DNA from: Propionibacteriaceae bacterium
GTDB taxonomy: Bacteria; Actinomycetota; Actinomycetes; Propionibacteriales; Propionibacteriaceae
Reading direction: 5' to 3'
DNA length: 42,993 nt
Assembly (NCBI GenBank): GCA_025965155.1
Contig: JAOPXN010000019.1
Coordinates: 1-42,993, forward strand
Part shown: positions 24,677-31,660 of the stretch, one piece after another
Layout of the letters: each line of letters opens with the position of its first letter
Numbering within the stretch: position 1 is the first letter of the stretch
Program-made: the position numbers and the translations under genes
The notes under the pieces: generated by a model
The model's input: only the letters and a program-made list of their open reading frames with translations
Told to the model about the DNA's origin: nothing
Databases searched by the model: none

Positions 24677-24705
24677 AACCTATGGCCTGAAAACGCCTCA
24701 GGGAA
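24677..24705 (-). promoter_or_regulatory. Candidate promoter of the repeat-peptide gene
   Basis: On the minus strand TTCCCT (24705-24700), a 17-base spacer and TAGGTT (24682-24677). The expected transcript start is near 24670. The two palindromes at 24716-24747 then sit at about -54 and -70, a common position for an activator. Confidence 0.45.
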
Positions 24706-24715
24706 TACTTTTGGC

Positions 24716-24747
24716 TGTCCAGTAGTGGACATGTCCTAAAGTGGACA
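24716..24747. promoter_or_regulatory. Two abutting 16-bp operators TGTCC(A/T)-N4-TGGACA
   Basis: 24716-24731 is TGTCCA-N4-TGGACA, a perfect inverted repeat. 24732-24747 is TGTCCT-N4-TGGACA, with one mismatch. They touch with no gap, placing the two centres 16 bases apart. They lie just upstream of the peptide promoter. A regulator binding as two dimers is likely; the nearby TrmB/LuxR protein is the obvious candidate. Confidence 0.65.
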
Positions 24748-25033
24748 ATTTCGGCTGGGTCAGCATGTCAGGGTCATACCCGGTCAGCGGGTTCGGAGAA
24801 ATCGGGACCGAACGCTCCGGGGCTCGCTCGCGCCGGGGGCGCACGAGACGGTCACGTCGTGTGCCAATAGTGACGCCTCCGCGCCGTTCCCGTCAAGCGA
24901 ACCGCCGAATTGGCTAGCCGCCCGGCTCTCACGGTCTCAGCCGGCCCTCGGGCACGGGGAGTACTGTCCAAAGTGTCGGACCGTCACGCGAACATCAGAT
25001 CACCACTGGCTGCGACGATCTTTGGAGGCCGTC
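24748..25033. other. Intergenic region upstream of the metalloprotease
   Basis: The 429-base gap between the divergent peptide and protease genes. Besides the palindromes it holds a 9-bp stem with one G-T pair (24838-24846 with 24857-24865, loop of 10), a 6-bp stem GTTCGG/CCGAAC (24791-24796, 24808-24813) and a degenerate TGTCC-N8-GGAC at 24965-24981 that resembles the operators. No gene is supported. A small RNA is possible. Confidence 0.4.
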
Positions 25034-26386
25034 ATGACTTGCCATTTCATTCCCCCCTACCTGTTGAGGCAACTTGCCACCAAGGCCGGCGACGAGCGAG
25101 TCGGGCCATCCCCGCAGAGCACGCTTGAGGTTGACGAGGCCTTCCGACTGCACCGGACAACGGCCGCCCGAGGTCTGCAGACAGCCGTAGCTCCTAGCAC
25201 GGCGGACCGGATCATCCATACCGCGAACAACACCCAGACCCTGCCGGGTGAGGTGGCCCGTACCGACGAGCAGCCACCCGTGGGTGACCTCGCGGTGGAT
25301 GAGGCGTGGGACTCATCGGCGCAGGTGTGGGACCTCTTTGACCAGATCTTCGGCCGAGCCTCGATGGACGGCCAGGGCACCACGTTGTCGGTCACTGTGC
25401 ACTACGGAGTCAACTACGACAACGCGTTCTGGGACGGCCAGCAGCTGGTCTTCGGCGACGGAGACGGGAAGATCTTCGACCGCTTCACCAAGCCGATGGA
25501 CGTGCTCGCGCATGAGTTCACCCACGGGGTTACCCAGTTCACCGCGGCGCTGGGCTACCAGGATCAGCCCGGAGCGCTGAACGAGAGCGTCTCCGATGTC
25601 TTCGCCGCAATGACCAAGCAGCGCGCCCTGGACCAGACCGCGGACCAGGCCGACTGGCTGATCGGCGAAGGGCTCTTCCTGCCCTCGGTCAAGGCAATCG
25701 CTCTGCGGTCGATGAAGGACCCAGGGACCGCCTACGACGACCCTCTGCTGGGCAAGGACCCGCAGGTGGGCTCGATGGCGGACTACGTCGACACCAATGA
25801 GGACAACGGCGGAGTCCATCTGAACTCCGGCATCCCGAACCGGGCCTTCGCCCTCGCCAGCATCGCCGTCGGCGGCCGCAGCTGGGATCAGACCGGCAAA
25901 GCCTGGTATGACGCTCTCACGGGTGGCGAGGTCAACTCGACCACCGACTTCGCCGGGTTCGCGCAGGCGACCATCAACTCCAGCACTCGGCTGTTCGGAG
26001 CCGACTCGGCGGTCACCCAGCAGATCTCCGCGGCCTGGACGGAGGTAGGCGTACTCGGCGCCCGGACCGCTCCGGCGCAGCCCGAGACCGACGGCGCAGG
26101 GGCCCCCACCGATGGCCCGCTCCCGGTGACCAAGGTCGCGGTGAAGCGCACCGGAGGCTTCGCCGGTCATACCCGGACCGGCGAGCTCGACCTACTCTCC
26201 GATCCGCAGGGGGAGGAGGTCCGGAACCTCCTGCTGAGCGTCGACCTTCAGGACCTGCTGGTCAGCCCGCCGACACCGGACCGCTTCACCTACACGGTCG
26301 AGTACGGCCAGAGCCGCCTGGTGGTGCCGGAACAGGATCTGACGCCCGAGCTCGACCGCGTGGTCCGCATGGTCCTTGGCGACTGA
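25034..26386 (+). CDS. Protealysin-like M4 metalloprotease with fused emfourin-like domain
   Basis: A 450-residue protein with no signal peptide. The N-terminus has the short protealysin-type propeptide motif CHFIPPYLL (C3). The thermolysin-fold domain follows, with zinc motif H160-E161-F-T-H164, third ligand E184 in LNESVSD, and the proton-donor H262 in GGVHLNSGIPNRAF. After a Pro/Gly/Ala linker (about 343-365), residues 366-450 resemble emfourin, the protealysin inhibitor: VAVKRTGGFAGHTRTGELDL, then FTYTVEYGQSRLVVPEQDL. Emfourin is usually a separate gene next to the protease; here it is fused. GGAGG five bases before the ATG fixes the start at 25034 over a TTG four codons upstream. Confidence 0.88.
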   Translation: MTCHFIPPYLLRQLATKAGDERVGPSPQSTLEVDEAFRLHRTTAARGLQTAVAPSTADRIIHTANNTQTLPGEVARTDEQPPVGDLAVDEAWDSSAQVWDLFDQIFGRASMDGQGTTLSVTVHYGVNYDNAFWDGQQLVFGDGDGKIFDRFTKPMDVLAHEFTHGVTQFTAALGYQDQPGALNESVSDVFAAMTKQRALDQTADQADWLIGEGLFLPSVKAIALRSMKDPGTAYDDPLLGKDPQVGSMADYVDTNEDNGGVHLNSGIPNRAFALASIAVGGRSWDQTGKAWYDALTGGEVNSTTDFAGFAQATINSSTRLFGADSAVTQQISAAWTEVGVLGARTAPAQPETDGAGAPTDGPLPVTKVAVKRTGGFAGHTRTGELDLLSDPQGEEVRNLLLSVDLQDLLVSPPTPDRFTYTVEYGQSRLVVPEQDLTPELDRVVRMVLGD

Positions 26387-26393
26387 CGACCGC

Positions 26394-26409
26394 CCGGCTG
26401 CCCAGCCGG
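26394..26409. terminator. Hairpin between convergent genes
   Basis: CCGGCT-N4-AGCCGG, a perfect 6-bp stem in the 29 bases between the metalloprotease and alcohol dehydrogenase stops. A bidirectional terminator is likely. Confidence 0.5.
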
Positions 26410-26415
26410 CCGCCC

Positions 26416-27429
26416 CTAGAGCCGCGGGTCGACGTGGATTTTGGGGCCGGGACCGGACCCGGCGGGGCGGCCGCCGGCCAGCACGTCGGCGACTTCCTCC
26501 AGGCCGACGGTCGCTGCCACCAGCGGTCGCGGATCCACCGCTTTGCTGGCGTACTGCTCGATCGCGCCATCGAGCCCGGGTGAGGCACTGAGGATGCCCA
26601 CGGCTGTCAGATCCTTCAGCGCCAGCGCCCGGGTGTCGATCAGGCTGGGTCGACCAGCCAGACCGATGTAGACCACCCGGCCGCCCGGCTCTACCAGCTC
26701 CAGCGCCAGGGCCGGCAGCTCCGCGGCGTTGGAGCAGTCGACCACGGCGTTGAACTCCGTCGGCGGCAGCTCGTCTCGACGGTGGGCATGTGAGAAGCCG
26801 AGCGACCGGGCGAATTCCAGTGACTGAGCAGTCTCCCCCATCAGCCATACCTCGGCGCCGGCGGCACGCCCGAACAGTGCAGCCAGCAGCCCAATGGTCC
26901 CCGGGCCCAGAACCAGTACCCGGTCGCCGGGCGCCAGTTGGGCCGCCCGGACCGCTCGGAGGGCGTTCCCACCGGGCTCGACCATGGCACCGGCAGTCAG
27001 GTCGACGGCATCCGGCAGCGCCCGGAGGGCGGTCGCCGGCATCAGCAGCTGCTCGGCCAGGGCGCCCGCCCAGCCGCCACGGATGCCGACCTCGTACCGG
27101 TCCCGGCAGACATGGTGGCGACCACGCAGGCAGCGGTCACAGCTGCCACAGCCCAGCATCGTGTCGCCGGTGGTCCTGGTCCCGACCAACGCTGGATCCA
27201 CCCCTTCCCCGACGGAAGCGATCGAGCCGCACCACTCGTGACCAAGCCGGATCGGGTAGGCGGCGTGCCCCTCGTGCAGATACTGCATCTCACCGCTGAA
27301 GAACTCCACGTCGGTGCCGCAGACGCCGACGCGTTCGACGTCGATCACCACCTGTCCGGCACCGGCCACCGGAGGGGCGACCTCCTCGACCTTCCCCTGA
27401 CCGGGGCCGGTCAGCACAAACGCACGCAT
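26416..27429 (-). CDS. Zinc-dependent alcohol dehydrogenase (MDR family)
   Basis: A 337-residue medium-chain dehydrogenase. Catalytic zinc ligands C37 (GVCGTD), H64 and E65 (LGHEW) are present, as are the four structural cysteines C94, C97, C100 and C108 in GCGSCDRCLRGRHHVC. The Rossmann motif is LGPGTIGLLAALFGRAAGAEV. The group includes sorbitol, threonine and galactitol-phosphate dehydrogenases; substrate cannot be read from the sequence. It is the last gene of an IclR-FAH-ADH operon, 31 bases after the FAH gene, so it probably oxidises an aldose, polyol or sugar-derived alcohol feeding the same pathway. No strong ribosome site. Confidence 0.88.
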   Translation of the reverse strand: MRAFVLTGPGQGKVEEVAPPVAGAGQVVIDVERVGVCGTDVEFFSGEMQYLHEGHAAYPIRLGHEWCGSIASVGEGVDPALVGTRTTGDTMLGCGSCDRCLRGRHHVCRDRYEVGIRGGWAGALAEQLLMPATALRALPDAVDLTAGAMVEPGGNALRAVRAAQLAPGDRVLVLGPGTIGLLAALFGRAAGAEVWLMGETAQSLEFARSLGFSHAHRRDELPPTEFNAVVDCSNAAELPALALELVEPGGRVVYIGLAGRPSLIDTRALALKDLTAVGILSASPGLDGAIEQYASKAVDPRPLVAATVGLEEVADVLAGGRPAGSGPGPKIHVDPRL

Positions 27430-27460
27430 CGCCGTCCGCGCACCGCTGTCGCGCTTGCGA

Positions 27461-28321
27461 TCACCGCGGCGGGACGACGAGCTGCTGCTGCTTGCCGAGG
27501 CCGTCGATCCCCAGCGTCATCACGTCGCCGGGCTGCAGCCAGATCGGCGGCTTGAACCCCATGCCCACACCCGGAGGGGTCCCGGTGTTGATCAGGTCAC
27601 CGGGCTCGAGCACCAGGAACTGGCTCAGGTAGTGGACGATGAAGTACGGGTCGAAAATCATGGTCGAGGTGGACCCGGTCTGCCGGCGAACGTCGTTCAC
27701 GTCGAGCCACATGTCCAGCGCGAGGACGTCGCCGACCTCATCGGGTGTGGCCAGCCACGGCCCGCAGGGGTTGAAGGTCTCGGCCGACTTTCCCTTCGAC
27801 CACTGGCCGCCGCGTTCGGTCTGGAAGGCGCGCTCGCTGACGTCGTTCACGCAGACGAACCCGGCGATGGCATGCTTCGCCTCCTCGACACTGTCGAGAT
27901 AGCTGGTCCGCCGACCGATCACGATCCCCAGCTCCACCTCCCAGTCGGTCTTGGTCGACCCGCGTGGGATCCGCACCTCGTCGTTCGGCCCAACCAGCGT
28001 GTTCGGAGACTTGGTGAACAAGATCGGCTCAGCCGGAACGGCCTGCCCCGTCTCGGCAGCGTGGTCGCTGTAGTTCAGACCGATGCAGAGAATCTGGTGC
28101 GGCCGGGCGATGGGTGATCCGATCCGCTCCCCGGCGAAGCTGGACACCGCGTCGGCCGCGACCCGGTCCTGGACCAGGCCGCGCAGGCCCTCCAGCGCGC
28201 CGGAGCCGAAGAACTGCTCGTCGAAGTCGTAGACGACGTCCGACACGTCGACGTAGGTTTCGGCGTCGAGACGGACGACCGGCTTTTCGGCTCCGGGCTC
28301 ACCGATTCGCATCAGGTACAT
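27461..28321 (-). CDS. Fumarylacetoacetate hydrolase family protein
   Basis: A 286-residue FAH-family hydrolase. Family blocks are GLNYSDHA (81-88), KSPNTLVGPND, the metal ligands E128 and E130 in DWEVELGIVIG and D160 in FVCVNDVSERAFQ, then GKSAETFNPCGPWL and TGTPPGVGMGFKPP. The sequence is close to the group that splits 2,4-diketo-3-deoxy sugar acids to pyruvate and a hydroxy acid, and to related acylpyruvate hydrolases. Cluster context (IlvD-type dehydratase, SDR) favours the sugar-acid role. It starts 18 bases after the IclR stop. The AAGGAG lies 13 bases before the ATG, a rather long spacing. Confidence 0.9.
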   Translation of the reverse strand: MYLMRIGEPGAEKPVVRLDAETYVDVSDVVYDFDEQFFGSGALEGLRGLVQDRVAADAVSSFAGERIGSPIARPHQILCIGLNYSDHAAETGQAVPAEPILFTKSPNTLVGPNDEVRIPRGSTKTDWEVELGIVIGRRTSYLDSVEEAKHAIAGFVCVNDVSERAFQTERGGQWSKGKSAETFNPCGPWLATPDEVGDVLALDMWLDVNDVRRQTGSTSTMIFDPYFIVHYLSQFLVLEPGDLINTGTPPGVGMGFKPPIWLQPGDVMTLGIDGLGKQQQLVVPPR

Positions 28322-28339
28322 GGCTACGCAGAGTCTCCT

Positions 28340-29137
28340 TCAGTGGGTGGGGTCAGGCGTCGAGATGATGGCACGGACGGTTTCAAGATCATCAAGCAGG
28401 CTCTGCACCGGGGTGCGGTAAACCAGCCCGCTGATACTGATCGCTCCGCTCGGACGGCTCGGCGAGGTCAGGAAGACCGGCAGCGCCAGGCAGTTGACGC
28501 CGGGCTCGTTCTCCTGGTTGTCGATGCTGTAGCCCTGAGCCCGAATGCGGGTCAGCTCAGCATGCAGCTGCGCCGCCGTGGTCAGCGTACGGTCGGTGAA
28601 CCGGGGCAGCGCCAGCTCCCCCACCCAGGCCTGCACCGCGGCCTGGTCGGGCAGCGCGTAGGACAGCAGCATCTTGCCCACGGCGGTGGAGTGGGCGGGC
28701 TGCCGGCCGCCCACCGTCGAAGCCAGCTTGATCGCACCGGTCGGCGGGTCGACCTTCGACCGGTAGACAACCGAATGATCATCCAGCACGGCGTAGTGCG
28801 TGGTCTCCCCGAACCGGACGGCCAAGGCCTCCAGCCGCCGCACGACCCGGCGATGGTCCGGCCGCGCTTCGTGGTGGGCGAAGGCGAGCGCCAGGAACTC
28901 ATCGCCGAGGAGGTAGTGGCCGCGGCTGTCCTGGGAGGCGAAACCCGTCTTGCGCAGAGACACCAGAGCTCGGTGCACAGTCGGTTTCGGGCTCAGTACC
29001 GAGCGGCTGAGCTCGTCCAGGCTGACGCCGTCGGGATGCTCCGCCAGCTCCTTGAGGACCGCCAGCACCCGCTCCGCCCCGACCAGACGCGGACCCGGTT
29101 CGGGTACGTCCAACGAGGTCGATCCGCTAGGCTCCAT
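28340..29137 (-). CDS. IclR-family transcriptional regulator
   Basis: A 265-residue regulator. An N-terminal winged HTH (about 20-85: LVGAERVLAVLKELAEHPDGVSLDELSRSV and the recognition helix around KPTVHRALVSL) is followed by the IclR effector domain (HYAVLDDHSVVYRSKV, HSTAVGKMLLSYAL, EPGVNCLALPVF). It is divergent from the dehydratase gene with 48 bases between the starts, and a TTCCA-N5-TGGAA palindrome lies in that gap. It heads the minus-strand operon with the FAH and ADH genes. It probably represses both arms until a sugar acid or its product binds. The ATG at 29137 is the first start before the HTH. Confidence 0.92.
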   Translation of the reverse strand: MEPSGSTSLDVPEPGPRLVGAERVLAVLKELAEHPDGVSLDELSRSVLSPKPTVHRALVSLRKTGFASQDSRGHYLLGDEFLALAFAHHEARPDHRRVVRRLEALAVRFGETTHYAVLDDHSVVYRSKVDPPTGAIKLASTVGGRQPAHSTAVGKMLLSYALPDQAAVQAWVGELALPRFTDRTLTTAAQLHAELTRIRAQGYSIDNQENEPGVNCLALPVFLTSPSRPSGAISISGLVYRTPVQSLLDDLETVRAIISTPDPTH

Positions 29138-29161
29138 GGCGTTCCAGATACTAGAGCGCAA

Positions 29162-29176
29162 TTCCAGCAATTGGAA
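29162..29176. promoter_or_regulatory. Candidate IclR operator TTCCA-N5-TGGAA
   Basis: A perfect 5-bp inverted repeat, with another TTCCA half-site at 29142-29146. It lies between the divergent regulator and dehydratase genes and touches the dehydratase ribosome site. IclR-family operators are often short inverted repeats of this kind. Confidence 0.55.
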
Positions 29177-29185
29177 GAAGGACGG

Positions 29186-30901
29186 ATGAGGGAGCAGCGC
29201 AGCTCGCAGTGGTACGCCGGCAACGACCGGAACGCCTACATCCACCGCGCCTGGATGCGACGAGGGCTGCCGCAGCACGCCTTCGACGGCAGACCCCACA
29301 TCGCCATCGCCAACACCGCCTCCGATCTGACCCCCTGCAACTCGCACCTGAACGAGGTGGCGAAGAGCGTCGAGCAGGGTGTCTACGAGGCCGGTGGCAT
29401 CCCGATGAACCTACCGGTCGTCTCCCTCGGCGAGACACTGGTACGACCGACCGCCATGCTCTGGCGCAACATGGCGGCGATGGCCACCGAGGAGATGCTG
29501 CGCGCCAACCCGATCGACGGGGTGGTGCTGCTCGGCGGCTGCGACAAGACCATTCCCTCGCTGCTGATGGCGGCCGCCTCCGTGGACCTTCCTGCGGTCG
29601 TCGTCCCCGGTGGTCCGATGCTGACCGGCACCTTCCGGGGTGTGCCTCTCGGCTGCGGTACCGACGTCTGGCGGCTGAGCGAGGAGGTCCGCGCCGGGAC
29701 GTTGTCGGAGGACCAGTTCACCCGGTCGGAGTCCTCAATGATCCGTAGCCGTGGCCACTGCAACACGATGGGCACCGCTTCCACCATGGCGCTGGTGAGT
29801 GAGGCGCTCGGCGCCATCATCCCCGGTCTCGCCGGCACCCCCGCGCCGGACTCCCGGCTGCTGGAGGGCGCGCACGCGTCCGGCCGGCTGGCGGTGGACC
29901 TGGTGGCCGCCGGTCGCCGACCGAGCGACATCTTCACTGCAGCCTCGTTCGTCAACGCCATCGTCGCGCTGGCGGCGATCGGCGGCTCCACCAACGCCGT
30001 TGTGCATCTGCTTGCGATCGCTGGCCGGCTGGGGGTGCCGCTCGCGCTGGACGACTTCGACCGGATCGGGTCGTCGGTCCCGCTGCTGGTCGACCTGCAG
30101 CCGGCCGGCCGGTTCCTGATGGAGGACTTCCACCGCGCCGGAGGTCTGCTGGCGGTCCTCCGCGAGGTCAAGGATCTGCTCGACCCGTCCGCGCTGACGG
30201 TCACCGGCCTGCCGCTGGTCGACTACCTCGACGATGCCGCGATCTGGGACCCGGAGGTGATCCGGCTCCGTCGGGAGCCGTTGCAGGACGCGGCGGGTAT
30301 CGCGGTGCTGTACGGCAACCTGGCCCCGCGTGGAGCGATCGTCAAACCGGCGGCCGCCTCACCGGAGCTGCTGGAGCACCGGGGGCGGGCGGTGGTGTTC
30401 GACAGCATTGAAGACATGCATGCCCGGATCGATGACCCGGACCTGGACGTCGACCCGACCTCAGTGCTGGTGCTCAAGGGCTGCGGCCCCAAGGGCTATC
30501 CCGGCATGCCGGAAGTGAGCAACATGCCGCTGCCGAAGAAGCTGCTGGAGCAGGGAGTGCGGGACATGGTCCGGATCTGCGACGGGCGGATGAGCGGGAC
30601 CGCCTACGGCACCGTGGTGCTGCATGTGACTCCGGAGGCTGCCGACGGCGGGCCGCTGGCGCTGGTCGAGAACGGTGACGTCATCTTCCTGGACATCGCC
30701 AACCGACGGCTGGAGCTCGAGGTCGATCCCGACGAGCTGGCGCAGCGGACGCCCAACGCGGCGACCGTGCAAGGTTTCGCGAACCCGGCTCGCGGCTGGG
30801 AGCGGCTCTACGTCGACCACGTACTGCAGGCCGACACCGGCGCGGACCTGGACTTCTTGATCGGATCGACCGGCGACCGCGTCTCGCGCGAGTCCCACTG
30901 A
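29186..30901 (+). CDS. IlvD/EDD-family dehydratase, sugar-acid type
   Basis: A 571-residue iron-sulfur dehydratase. The cluster cysteines C51 (TPCNSHL), C119 (LLGGCDKT) and C192 (SRGHCNTMGT) are present, as are GGSTNAVVHLLAIAG, ILKGCGPKGYPGMPE-like VLKGCGPKGYPGMPE and the C-terminal CDGRMSGTAYGTVVLHV. The length (about 570) and the PGMPE block match the pentonate/hexonate dehydratases (L-arabonate, D-xylonate type) rather than IlvD itself. It removes water from a sugar acid to give a 2-keto-3-deoxy acid; which sugar is unknown. GAAGGA lies five bases before the ATG. The SDR gene follows after 18 bases. Confidence 0.92.
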   Translation: MREQRSSQWYAGNDRNAYIHRAWMRRGLPQHAFDGRPHIAIANTASDLTPCNSHLNEVAKSVEQGVYEAGGIPMNLPVVSLGETLVRPTAMLWRNMAAMATEEMLRANPIDGVVLLGGCDKTIPSLLMAAASVDLPAVVVPGGPMLTGTFRGVPLGCGTDVWRLSEEVRAGTLSEDQFTRSESSMIRSRGHCNTMGTASTMALVSEALGAIIPGLAGTPAPDSRLLEGAHASGRLAVDLVAAGRRPSDIFTAASFVNAIVALAAIGGSTNAVVHLLAIAGRLGVPLALDDFDRIGSSVPLLVDLQPAGRFLMEDFHRAGGLLAVLREVKDLLDPSALTVTGLPLVDYLDDAAIWDPEVIRLRREPLQDAAGIAVLYGNLAPRGAIVKPAAASPELLEHRGRAVVFDSIEDMHARIDDPDLDVDPTSVLVLKGCGPKGYPGMPEVSNMPLPKKLLEQGVRDMVRICDGRMSGTAYGTVVLHVTPEAADGGPLALVENGDVIFLDIANRRLELEVDPDELAQRTPNAATVQGFANPARGWERLYVDHVLQADTGADLDFLIGSTGDRVSRESH

Positions 30902-30919
30902 GCAACAAAGGAGCGACAC

Positions 30920-31597
30920 ATGGCTCGTACCGCACTGATCACCGGCGGCCTCAGCGGGATCGGGGCCGCGACGGCTGCACGGTTCGCGGCCGAGGGGATC
31001 GCCGTCGTCACGATTGACCTGGCCGAGGGCGCTGACGTCGTACTGGATGTCACGGATGCGGACGCCGTCGCGGCCGCCGCGGCGTCGATAGGTCCGGTGG
31101 ACATCGTCGTCAACAGTGCCGGCGTGGTGGGGCCGAACAAGCCGTTGTGGGAGGTCGACCCGGCGGAATGGGCCCGTATCTTTGCGGTCAACGTGCATGG
31201 CACTTTCAACGTCTGCCGGAGCTTTGTGCCTGGCATGCGGGACCGCGGCTGGGGGCGGATCGTCAATATGGCCAGCATTGCCGGCAAAGAGGGCAACCCC
31301 AACATGTCGGCGTACTCGGCCAGCAAGGCAGCGGTGATCGGGCTGACGAAGTCGCTCGGCAAGGAGCTCGCGGCCAGCGGCGTCCTGGTGAACGCCATTG
31401 CACCCGCTTTGATCGAGACCCCGATGAATGCGGCAACCGCTCCCGAGATTGTCCAGCGCCTCACCGAACTCATTCCGATGCGCCGGGTGGGCCGCGCCGA
31501 TGAGGTCGCCGAGCTGATCAGCTGGCTGGCCTCGGACAAGATCAGCTTTTCCACCGGAGCGGTGTACGACATCAGCGGCGGCCGGGCCACGTACTAA
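30920..31597 (+). CDS. Short-chain dehydrogenase, probable 2-keto-3-deoxy sugar-acid dehydrogenase
   Basis: A 225-residue classical SDR. TGGLSGIGAA is the coenzyme motif; D-L-A-E-G after the second strand suggests NAD; NSAG replaces NNAG; the catalytic set is S in NMASIAG and YSASK. It lies 18 bases after the dehydratase gene behind AAAGGAG. In non-phosphorylating fucose, rhamnose and pentose pathways an SDR of this kind oxidises the C4 hydroxyl of the 2-keto-3-deoxy acid, and the FAH enzyme then cleaves the product. That role fits the cluster but is inferred. The N-terminal half is short compared with 250-residue SDRs. Confidence 0.88.
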   Translation: MARTALITGGLSGIGAATAARFAAEGIAVVTIDLAEGADVVLDVTDADAVAAAAASIGPVDIVVNSAGVVGPNKPLWEVDPAEWARIFAVNVHGTFNVCRSFVPGMRDRGWGRIVNMASIAGKEGNPNMSAYSASKAAVIGLTKSLGKELAASGVLVNAIAPALIETPMNAATAPEIVQRLTELIPMRRVGRADEVAELISWLASDKISFSTGAVYDISGGRATY

Positions 31598-31631
31598 ACC
31601 GTGCGGCTCACCAGGAGTCGCAGTGGCTACG

Positions 31632-31650
31632 CTGATGGGCTAGTCATCAG
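31632..31650. terminator. Hairpin between the SDR and CDF genes
   Basis: CTGATG (31632-31637) pairs with CATCAG (31645-31650), a 6-bp stem with a 7-base loop, between two convergent genes. A bidirectional terminator is likely. Confidence 0.45.
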
Positions 31651-31660
31651 GGCCGACCGC

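Noticed and set aside
24965-24981. A third copy of the TGTCC palindrome before the protease gene
   Set aside because: The spacing between half-sites is 8 instead of 6 bases and one arm is incomplete, so it is mentioned only as degenerate.
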